Origin: Desulfobacteraceae bacterium
GTDB taxonomy: Bacteria > Desulfobacterota > DSM-4660 > Desulfatiglandales > Desulfatiglandaceae
DNA length: 12,672 bases
Assembly (NCBI GenBank): GCA_030642205.1
Contig: DAOWOF010000043.1
Coordinates: forward strand, 1 to 12,672
Direction of reading: 5' to 3'
Part shown: one piece after another, positions 1 through 5,180 of the stretch
How positions within the stretch are numbered: position 1 is the stretch's first letter
How the letters are laid out: each line of letters opens with the position of its first letter
Notes under the pieces: generated by a model
The model's input: the letters and a program-made list of their open reading frames with translations, nothing else
Databases searched by the model: none
What the model was told of the DNA's origin: nothing
Program-made: the position numbers and the translations under genes

Positions 1-836
1 AATAGACTCTTTACCGGTACATTGGGAAGAATTGCAGAGATGAAATAATCATTTTCATAGGCAATCCAGTCAATAAGACCCTGATGATTATTTTTTGCGG
101 GATCATCTTTATATTTTAGCTCTTGTAAATCATCATCTAACAAAAGGGCAAAGCCGATAAAAGAATAATAGCTATGTTTTTCTTCAGGCGGCAGGTTCTG
201 TAGCTGGGCTATAACGGACCCTTTTAAGGGCTGATTGGATTGGTTGGTTATTTCGAACTTGATATCGATTTTGTATTGATCAGGAAAAAAGCAAAAGGTT
301 TTTTTAATTAGAAGTCCTTTTGGGCTTATGGTGTGAAAGACAAGTTCCTTAGGAGGTGAATCTGGCCGGAGAGTTATATCCTTCTGATTAGTTTCATAAA
401 TTAAGTTTTCTTTTTTATTATCTAAATAGTCATAAAAATCTATTGCCAACAAATTTCCAGGATTATTCTCAAACTTGATAAGTTCAATTGGCTCAGAATC
501 ATAGGATAAATTGGTGAAATATTTTTTAAGTTTAAAGCTCCTGATAGTGGGTCCAGCGTTGGTAAAAACAGCTCTATATAAAGGCGTATCTATAATAATA
601 TCTTTTTGATCGATTGATGAAGATGTTTTTCTTGTGGTATTAAGGGATTCATCAAAAGCTTTATTTTGCTGTGGCAAGTCGGGAGCTTGTAACACCTCCT
701 GTTGCCTATGGAGGAGTTCTTTATCAAAAGTGCCTGTTTGTTTATTTAATTCGCTTTGTTGGGGAGTAAAGATTAATGACCAACCGATAATTACAGCGAA
801 TGATAAAACAAAGGCCAATAGTGTGCGTTTTTCCAT
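1..836 (-). CDS. yidC: YidC membrane protein insertase, N-terminal part (cut by window edge)
   Basis: YidC inserts and folds inner-membrane proteins, alone or with SecYEG. The visible 278 residues begin MEKRTLLAFVLSFAVIIGWS, a basic start followed by one hydrophobic span (about residues 5-24), as in Gram-negative YidC. A low-complexity polar linker follows (about 25-75), then a long beta-rich region corresponding to the periplasmic P1 domain, including a stretch around IDTPLYRAVFTNAGPTIRSF. The catalytic five-helix insertase core lies beyond position 1 and is not visible. The ATG at 834-836 is preceded by an AAGG-containing ribosome site four bases upstream. It is the last gene of the rpmH-rnpA-yidD-yidC cluster, 134 bp downstream of yidD, and probably shares its transcript. 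The large P1 domain fits a diderm; Gram-positive YidC/SpoIIIJ lacks it. Confidence 0.93.
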   Translation of the reverse strand, partial: MEKRTLLAFVLSFAVIIGWSLIFTPQQSELNKQTGTFDKELLHRQQEVLQAPDLPQQNKAFDESLNTTRKTSSSIDQKDIIIDTPLYRAVFTNAGPTIRSFKLKKYFTNLSYDSEPIELIKFENNPGNLLAIDFYDYLDNKKENLIYETNQKDITLRPDSPPKELVFHTISPKGLLIKKTFCFFPDQYKIDIKFEITNQSNQPLKGSVIAQLQNLPPEEKHSYYSFIGFALLLDDDLQELKYKDDPAKNNHQGLIDWIAYENDYFISAILPNVPVKSL

Positions 837-970
837 TTACCTTATATCCTGTGCGATTTTAAAAGTTTCTTGTAAGAAAAAAAAATTTTTCTAAGCTCAA
901 GATCTTCTGAAATCATTGGATAGTGGCATACAGAAAAAAATGAATGAGTGATCACTTACAGAAAAATCCT

Positions 971-1210
971 TTATAAAAGGGGATCAAAACCTCCAGGGTG
1001 AAAAGGATGGCATTTGGAAATTCTGATGATAGCCAGATAACCTCCTTTAATGATCCCATATTTTTTTATGGCAAGCTGGGCATAAGTTGAACAGGTTGGG
1101 TAGAACCGGCAGGAATTGGGAAAAAACGGAGAAATATAATATTGATAAATAGTTATAAGAAAACAAGGGATATTCCGACAGCAATCAAGTTCATTATTTA
1201 ACAAAGACAA
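971..1210 (-). CDS. yidD: YidD, membrane protein insertion efficiency factor
   Basis: This small protein (79 residues) of the YidD family is thought to assist YidC-dependent insertion at the inner face of the membrane. The family signature is present: CRFYPTCSTYAQLAI (Cys34 and Cys40) and the C-terminal CHPFHPGGFDP (from Cys67), with an amphipathic or hydrophobic stretch before it (about 14-30). The start is taken as TTG at 1208-1210, the first start codon after an in-frame TAG. It overlaps the end of rnpA by 17 bp, with AGG five bases upstream. A second TTG at 1202-1204 is also possible. The in-phase ATG at 1192-1194 belongs to another frame. Overlap and order suggest translational coupling with rnpA. 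Confidence 0.93.
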   Translation of the reverse strand: MSLLNNELDCCRNIPCFLITIYQYYISPFFPNSCRFYPTCSTYAQLAIKKYGIIKGGYLAIIRISKCHPFHPGGFDPLL

Positions 1211-1532
1211 TTTTGCCTATTTCCTCTTTAATAGTCCAGAGGTCACAGTTGATGGCATTTTTTTTGGCGATGATTAAAATATCGTATCCATCCGGAAGAA
1301 AGCCTTTGTTGAGGCGAAAAAATTCTCGTATCAATCGCTTGATACGATTTCTTATAACGGCGGTCCCTGTTTTTTTACTCGCTGTGACCCCCAACCTTTT
1401 GATATGAAGCCCGTTTTGTTTTAGAATGCAAATAAAATGTTTGGTATAATGCCGTTCTCCGAATCTATGCAGATTAACAAATTCTCTTCGCTTCAACAAC
1501 CTTTCTTTTTTGGAAAACGAAAAAGTACCCAT
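1194..1532 (-). CDS. rnpA: Ribonuclease P protein component
   Basis: This is the protein subunit of RNase P, which binds the catalytic RNA and helps it cleave 5' leaders from pre-tRNA. The basic protein has the family features: an N-terminal segment FSFSKKERLLKRREF and the RNR signature in KKTGTAVIRNRIKRLIREFF (Arg-Asn-Arg at about residues 61-63 from the chosen start). The size, 112 residues, is usual. The frame opens at a TTG at 1539-1541, directly after an in-frame stop. The ATG at 1530-1532 is preferred because GGA lies five bases upstream, while the TTG has no ribosome site. It lies 44 bp after rpmH and overlaps yidD, consistent with one transcript from the rpmH promoter. Confidence 0.93.
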   Translation of the reverse strand: MGTFSFSKKERLLKRREFVNLHRFGERHYTKHFICILKQNGLHIKRLGVTASKKTGTAVIRNRIKRLIREFFRLNKGFLPDGYDILIIAKKNAINCDLWTIKEEIGKIVFVK

Positions 1533-1576
1533 CTGTTCCAATTAACAATTGAGTTGATTTTTGGATTAGTAGATTC

Positions 1577-1711
1577 TTATACAGTCAGTCTCTTCCTTCC
1601 CTTAGCCCTTCTGCGTTTCAAAATATTTAGGCCGCCTTTTGTACTCATTCTCGCCCTGAAACCATGGGTTCGTGCCCTTTTTATTCTACTAGGTTGATAA
1701 GTCCTTTTCAT
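1577..1711 (-). CDS. rpmH: 50S ribosomal protein L34
   Basis: This 44-residue ribosomal protein reads MKRTYQPSRIKRARTHGF followed by RARMSTKGG and ends in KRRRAKGRKRLTV, an almost canonical L34 in length and sequence. It is a structural component of the large ribosomal subunit and is extremely basic. The ATG at 1709-1711 has an AAGGA ribosome site about 11 bases upstream (a long spacing), and the stop is at 1577-1579. It is the first gene of the leftward rpmH-rnpA-yidD-yidC cluster, read from the promoter at 1750-1778. In many bacteria dnaA lies upstream of rpmH; here the upstream neighbour is a divergent mreB. Confidence 0.97.
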   Translation of the reverse strand: MKRTYQPSRIKRARTHGFRARMSTKGGLNILKRRRAKGRKRLTV

Positions 1712-1749
1712 AACTGTCTTTTATCCTTATTCTTGAATTTACTTACAGT

Positions 1750-1778
1750 TTTATAGTTATTCATGGCATTTTTGTCAA
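1750..1778 (-). promoter_or_regulatory. Sigma-70-type promoter for rpmH-rnpA-yidD-yidC
   Basis: Read on the minus strand there is a perfect -35 TTGACA (1773-1778), exactly 17 bases, then TATAAA (1750-1755), about 40 bases before the rpmH ATG. Hexamers, spacing and position all agree with a strong housekeeping promoter. Just upstream, at 1785-1793, lies an extended -10 (TGG followed by TATAAT) with only a poor -35, which could be a second start site. Confidence 0.85.
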
Positions 1779-1803
1779 GTCAAAATTATACCAAATGTTC
1801 AAT

Positions 1804-1884
1804 GAGACCTTTGAGAAAAGTTCGATTTCGTTTAAGTCCAGGGAAGGTGAAACTGGACTAAAGGGAAGGCCTTGCAAGGGTCTC
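1804..1884. repeat. 81-bp inverted-repeat element (MITE-like or structured)
   Basis: The ends are GAGACCTTTG (1804-1813) and CAAGGGTCTC (1875-1884). They pair over ten positions with a single G-U. Inside lies a perfect 7-bp inverted repeat, AGTCCAG (1835-1841) and CTGGACT (1853-1859), with an 11-base loop, and then a palindrome AAGGCCTT (1866-1873). There is no coding frame. It lies just upstream of the rpmH promoter. A further copy of the end motif (AAAGGTCTCA) occurs at 3457-3466. It could be a small non-autonomous mobile element, a relic of an insertion-sequence end, or a structured regulatory DNA/RNA; the sequence alone does not decide. Confidence 0.45.
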
Positions 1885-2008
1885 TCTATTAAGATTATCG
1901 TATGAGATATATAAAATTTAGCCTACCTTAATTAGTCATCTTTTGGCAAGAAAAAAACATAGCATTAAATATTCGACATATATGCCTTTATTTTGTTAAT
2001 ATTGATAA

Positions 2009-2042
2009 CCGAATAAAAAATTGCTCTGTCCTTTTTATTCGG
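2009..2042. repeat. Perfect 11-bp inverted repeat with 12-base loop
   Basis: CCGAATAAAAA (2009-2019) and TTTTTATTCGG (2032-2042) are exact reverse complements around a 12-base loop. Because each arm carries a run of A or T, the hairpin could act as a weak bidirectional terminator or insulator between the divergent genes, or as a protein-binding site. The G/C content sits at the base of the stem rather than directly before a T run, so it is not a standard intrinsic terminator. Confidence 0.5.
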
Positions 2043-2178
2043 CGGGGGAAGGACAAACCCCTACCCCAGGCTGGAGGTTTACCCTCCATTGGCCTCTATT
2101 AATGTACTTTTTATGAGTCTACCAAAATTATTTGGTCATTTTTTATCCCTGAATACTATTTATCTTGGTTTTTTTATA

Positions 2179-2190
2179 GCATTATAATGC
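2179..2190 (+). promoter_or_regulatory. Candidate -10 of the mreB promoter within a 12-bp palindrome
   Basis: GCATTATAATGC is a perfect palindrome containing a consensus TATAAT (2183-2188) about 115 bases before the mreB ATG. The bases at -35 spacing (TTATCT, 2160-2165) match the consensus poorly, so the promoter call is tentative. A palindrome centred on a -10 could also serve as an operator, or could work as a -10 on both strands. Confidence 0.35.
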
Positions 2191-2302
2191 AAAAAAAAAT
2201 ACAATTTAAATATAGTCTTGATGTTTAATAAAACATGAAAATATTTTGCCTTTAATTTAAGGATATCCCAAACAAATTTCATGCGATTGAAAGGAGAATT
2301 TA

Positions 2303-3337
2303 ATGTTTCTTGATCCTTTATTGGGTTTGTTTTCCAATGATTTAGCTATTGACCTTGGAACAGCCAATACGCTTGTTTATGTAAAAGGGAAGGGAATTGT
2401 ATTAAGCGAACCTTCTGTGGTAGCGGTAAGAAAAGATGCGAGGGGAGTTTCTAAGGTATTGGCTGTAGGAAAAGAGGCAAAAAAGATGCTGGGACGAACT
2501 CCTGGCAATATTGTTGCGATTCGTCCCATGAAGGATGGCGTGATTGCGGATTTTGAAATTACGGAGGCCATGCTTCGTCATTTTATTCGAAAAGTACACA
2601 ATCGCAGAACCCTTGTGCGTCCACGAATTATTATCTGTGTTCCCAGTGGCATTACACAAGTTGAAAAACGAGCTGTTCGGGAATCAGCTGAATCTGCGGG
2701 AGCAAGAGAAGTCTTTTTGATCGAGGAGCCCATGGCAGCAGCCATTGGTGCTGGTATGCCTATTACTGAACCCACCAGTAATATGGTAGTTGATATCGGT
2801 GGAGGAACAACAGAGGTTGCTGTTATTTCTCTGGCAGGGATTGTTTATAGTAAATCTGTCAGGGTTGGAGGAGACAAGATGGATGAAGCCATCTTGCAGT
2901 ATATAAAAAGGAAATACAACCTTTTGATAGGTATAAGGACTGCGGAAGTTATTAAAACAACTATTGCAAATGCCTATCCTGGTGATCATATAGAAACTAT
3001 TGAGGTCAAAGGTCGTGACCTGGTGACCGGAATCCCTAAAATTTTGACTATTGATTCCGATGAGGTAAGAACAGCGATATCTGAACAGGTAGAAGCTATC
3101 GTTGAAACAGTAAGGATTGCTTTGGAACAAACTCCTCCCGAATTGGCGGCAGATATTGTTGATAAGGGGATTGTCCTGGCCGGTGGAGGTTCTTTACTGA
3201 AAAATCTGGATGTTTTATTAAGAGAGGAGACAAAATTGCCTATTACAATCACAGATGATCCTTTGTCAACTGTGGTACTTGGTTCTGGCATGGCCCTGGA
3301 TAATTTATCTTTTCTGAAAGAAGTTACCATACGCTAA
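2303..3337 (+). CDS. mreB: MreB, actin-like rod-shape cytoskeletal protein
   Basis: MreB polymerises with ATP along the inner membrane and organises the elongasome that builds side-wall peptidoglycan. At 344 residues it is full length for the family. It shows the actin/Hsp70 nucleotide-binding motifs: phosphate 1 DLGTANT (17-23), phosphate 2 DIGGGTTEVAV (from Asp164) and the adenosine motif AGGGS (293-297). The short N-terminal MFLDPLLGLF is hydrophobic/amphipathic, as expected for membrane attachment. The ATG has a strong AAGGAG (2291-2296) six bases upstream. It is the first gene of the rightward arm but is separated from mreC by 488 non-coding bases, so it may be made in excess of MreC/MreD from its own transcript. 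Confidence 0.98.
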   Translation: MFLDPLLGLFSNDLAIDLGTANTLVYVKGKGIVLSEPSVVAVRKDARGVSKVLAVGKEAKKMLGRTPGNIVAIRPMKDGVIADFEITEAMLRHFIRKVHNRRTLVRPRIIICVPSGITQVEKRAVRESAESAGAREVFLIEEPMAAAIGAGMPITEPTSNMVVDIGGGTTEVAVISLAGIVYSKSVRVGGDKMDEAILQYIKRKYNLLIGIRTAEVIKTTIANAYPGDHIETIEVKGRDLVTGIPKILTIDSDEVRTAISEQVEAIVETVRIALEQTPPELAADIVDKGIVLAGGGSLLKNLDVLLREETKLPITITDDPLSTVVLGSGMALDNLSFLKEVTIR

Positions 3338-3825
3338 TATCTGTATGAATCCGTAAAAAGTCCATCAACAGGTCAAGGGCGGGAAAGCCACTCTCTGTGT
3401 GGGGGCGAGGGTGTGACCATTTGACCCACCTTTTGTCCGATTTTGGTGTCAGGTGAAAAGGTCTCACTGCATACTCTTTACAACTATCAAAGAATTTGAG
3501 CTTAATCTTGTTTTAGGGAGCTTGCACCGCACCCTCTGGCAGGTCAATTTGTCCCTTTGTTTACAACAAGGTCATACCATCTTGAGGGACGAGGCCGAAA
3601 TAATTTTCTCAAGTTGACACTTTGTATATGGCAATAATGGATAGAGAAATTTTATTCGCCTATAAATAGGCAGGTTCAGCCCTGATGGGTTTTTTCTTAA
3701 CAATTTCTAAGGTTCAGGCCGTTTCAAAGTTTAATCAGATCAGTGTTGCGTGTCTGAAAGCAGCATCCTTGAAATAGCTGAATAGTTACGAATTATTTTG
3801 ATTAAAATGGAGCTAAAAGCAAGCA
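3338..3825. other. Non-coding gap between mreB and mreC
   Basis: There are 488 bases without a credible coding frame on either strand. Seen here: a G/C-rich patch (about 3370-3430) in which GGTCAA (3371-3376) can pair with TTGACC (3421-3426); the motif AAAGGTCTCA (3457-3466), shared inverted with the element at 1804-1884; a weak promoter-like pair TTTACA (3477-3482), 18 bases, CTTAAT (3501-3506); a hairpin region where GTCCCT near 3552 can pair with AGGGAC near 3590; an 8-bp direct repeat AGGTTCAG (3672-3679 and 3710-3717); and a terminator-like hairpin at 3678-3695. The sequence looks like mreB trailer, possible degenerate repeat and mreC leader. Confidence 0.6.
3678..3695 (+). terminator. 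Weak intrinsic terminator-like hairpin
   Basis: AGCCC (3678-3682) pairs with GGGTT (3687-3691), including one G-U, around a TGAT loop, and six T bases follow (3690-3695). The stem is short (about five pairs) but the hairpin-plus-T-run layout is right. It lies 340 bases after mreB and 130 bases before mreC. It could end the mreB transcript or act as an attenuator in a longer mreBCD message. Confidence 0.4.
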
Positions 3826-4674
3826 TTGAAAGATGCAAAATCATTAAGTAGAATTTGGTTCTGGTTATTATCCGGGGGTGTTATCCTATTATTGTCTTCA
3901 CTCGGTTCTGAACAGAGCCAATCCTGGAATCCTGTTGAAGAAGTAATTGTTGAAATAAGCGCCCCATTCCAAAAACTCGTAAGCCAAACGCTTAATTCTA
4001 TTGGAGCTGTTTGGTCTGGTTATTTTTTCTTAATACACACCAGAAAGGAAAACGTTGCCCTAAAAAAACAGGTTAATTCCTTGCAAATGGAAAACAGTGT
4101 ATACAGGGAGCTACTTTCAACCCATGAAAGGCTTCAACTGCTGCTTCAATTTCGGCAGACCATTAGTAGCAAGTCAGTCATTGCCTCGCAGGTTATTGGT
4201 CGCGATCCTACTGGCTGGTTTAAGTCAGTCATTATAGATAAAGGCCAGGCAGATGGAATCCATGAAAATGCGCCAGTGGTCAATGCCCGCGGAGTTGTAG
4301 GCAGGGTCGTGTCTATTTCATCTAATTATGCCAAGGTTCTTCTCTTAATCGATCAGAATAGTGCTGTTGATTGTCTTGTCCAACGTTCCCGTGCTCGAGG
4401 GATGATTAAGGGATTAACAACTGAAGTCTGTAAATTGGATTATGTTGAAAAATCAAGCGATGTTGTTGAAGGTGATTTGATTGTAACCTCCAGCCTTGGA
4501 GGAGTTTTCACGAAAGGTCTACCCCTTGGGAGGGTTTTAAAGGTAAGAGAGATTTCCGGAGAACTTTTCAAAAAGATTGATATCAAGCCGGCCGTTGACT
4601 TTTCCAAATTAGAAGAAGTCCTGGTTATTTTTAAGGAGAAAAATCCATCAAATCATCAAATAAAAGCCAAATAA
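3826..4674 (+). CDS. mreC: MreC, rod shape-determining protein
   Basis: MreC is the bitopic elongasome protein that binds and activates PBP2 from the periplasm. The 282-residue product has the family layout: short cytoplasmic N-terminus, one membrane span (about residues 12-26), a coiled coil (about 64-112, RKENVALKKQVNSLQMEN and onward), then the periplasmic double beta-barrel domain containing VIGRDPTGWFKSVIIDKG and the NARGVVGRVVSISSNYAKVL segment. The start is taken as TTG at 3826-3828, the only usable start after an in-frame TAA at 3814. The nearest purine-rich site, GGAG at 3809-3812, is 13 bases away, so initiation looks weak. The gene starts the mreC-mreD-mrdA-rodA run, and its 3' end carries the likely start region of mreD. 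Confidence 0.95.
   Translation: MKDAKSLSRIWFWLLSGGVILLLSSLGSEQSQSWNPVEEVIVEISAPFQKLVSQTLNSIGAVWSGYFFLIHTRKENVALKKQVNSLQMENSVYRELLSTHERLQLLLQFRQTISSKSVIASQVIGRDPTGWFKSVIIDKGQADGIHENAPVVNARGVVGRVVSISSNYAKVLLLIDQNSAVDCLVQRSRARGMIKGLTTEVCKLDYVEKSSDVVEGDLIVTSSLGGVFTKGLPLGRVLKVREISGELFKKIDIKPAVDFSKLEEVLVIFKEKNPSNHQIKAK
4633..4638 (+). promoter_or_regulatory. Strong Shine-Dalgarno inside mreC, probably for mreD
   Basis: AAGGAG (4633-4638) lies within the end of mreC, eight bases before the in-frame ATC codon at 4647-4649 of the mreD frame. There is no ATG, GTG or TTG in that frame between the upstream stop (4632-4634) and 4782. This is the site that suggests a full-length mreD starting at the ATC. 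Confidence 0.55.
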
Positions 4675-5177
4675 TATGCTTTGTTTTTATATGGTTTTGT
4701 GGTGCATTCCTAACTCTATTAAAAGGTAACTGCTCGAATCTGTTTGGCTGCTTTTTTGATCTGGATTTTCTGATAGTCTTAATGACCTATCTTTTTTTGT
4801 TCTTTGGCCAGACTTATGCCGGGATCTTTGCCCTTTCCCAGGGTTTTTTGATGGATCTTTTTTCAGGTGGTTTCAATGGCCTTTATACATTGCTTTATAT
4901 CTTTATTTTAGGCGGGCTTCAGGCTGCTACCCTTTTTATAAATCTTTATCATTCCACAAGCCAGATTGTTCTTATTGCCATGGCTATTTTAATAAAAAAA
5001 ATATTATTTGTTATTATTCTTACGGCCTTTTCAAAAGAGATTGTTTTTGCGACCTCTTTTTTTTGGATCTCCGTGATGTCAGCGATTCTGACTGGTCTGT
5101 TATGCCCCATTGTTTTTTATTTCCTGAATCTTTTAAGGGATTATTTAAGAGAAACCCTGGATTCAATGGAGGCTTAA
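4647..5177 (+). CDS. mreD: MreD, rod shape-determining membrane protein (start unusual)
   Basis: MreD is the polytopic membrane partner of MreC in the elongasome. The first ATG in this frame is at 4782 and would give only 131 residues lacking the first membrane helix. The frame is open back to 4635, and the upstream part reads as genuine MreD N-terminus: KSSNKSQ, a hydrophobic helix IICFVFIWFCGAFLTLL, then NLFGCFFDLDFLIVLMTYL leading into the core GFLMDLFSGGFNGLYTLLY. The ATC at 4647 with AAGGAG eight bases upstream gives 176 residues, a normal MreD length, overlapping mreC by 28 bp. Other readings are a start codon lost by mutation or sequencing error, or a shortened protein from 4782. Family assignment rests on hydrophobicity, position and the D..S....G core, since MreD is poorly conserved. 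Confidence 0.82.
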   Translation: MKSSNKSQIICFVFIWFCGAFLTLLKGNCSNLFGCFFDLDFLIVLMTYLFLFFGQTYAGIFALSQGFLMDLFSGGFNGLYTLLYIFILGGLQAATLFINLYHSTSQIVLIAMAILIKKILFVIILTAFSKEIVFATSFFWISVMSAILTGLLCPIVFYFLNLLRDYLRETLDSMEA

Positions 5178-5180
5178 TAT

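Larger units (their letters stand above)
1712..2302. other. Divergent intergenic region between rpmH and mreB
   Basis: This stretch of 591 bases has no credible gene on either strand. From left to right it contains the rpmH promoter, the 81-bp inverted-repeat element, a perfect 11-bp inverted repeat (2009-2019 with 2032-2042), a G/C-rich patch around 2041-2095 containing a hairpin (TGGAGG 2072-2077, CCTCCA 2083-2088), a palindrome over a TATAAT (2179-2190), a short inverted repeat ATGTTT-AATA-AAACAT (2221-2236), and the mreB ribosome site. It must carry outward promoters for both arms. No DnaA-box cluster typical of an origin was found. Confidence 0.7.

Noticed and set aside
876..892. A/T hairpin between yidD and yidC as a terminator
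   Set aside because: The stem is only A/T-rich (nine A then five T) without a G/C stem, and it lies directly before the yidC ribosome site.
634..894. Plus-strand frame of 86 codons
   Set aside because: It is antisense to the yidC start region, and its product is low-complexity with no recognisable features; the minus-strand YidC reading is unambiguous.
929..966. Direct repeat TACAGAAAAA (929-938, 957-966) and palindrome AGTGATCACT (947-956) between yidD and yidC
   Set aside because: They are short and A-rich, with no further structure; too likely by chance in this composition to call a regulatory site.
1437..1697. Plus-strand frame of 86 codons across rnpA and rpmH
   Set aside because: It is the reverse-strand shadow of L34 and the RnpA N-terminus; arginine-rich L34 codons read backwards give its hydrophobic tail.
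1712..2302. Possible replication origin beside rpmH
   Set aside because: Only isolated TTATCC-like fragments occur (for example near 1721 and 2145); no TTATCCACA-type cluster and no dnaA gene were seen.
2684..3130. Minus-strand frame of 148 codons inside mreB
   Set aside because: It is antisense to a fully conserved MreB core, with serine/asparagine-rich random-looking content and no ribosome site.
3614..3642. Possible mreC promoter starting at a perfect TTGACA (3614-3619)
   Set aside because: No acceptable -10 hexamer occurs at 15-19 bases spacing; the best candidates match at only two or three positions.
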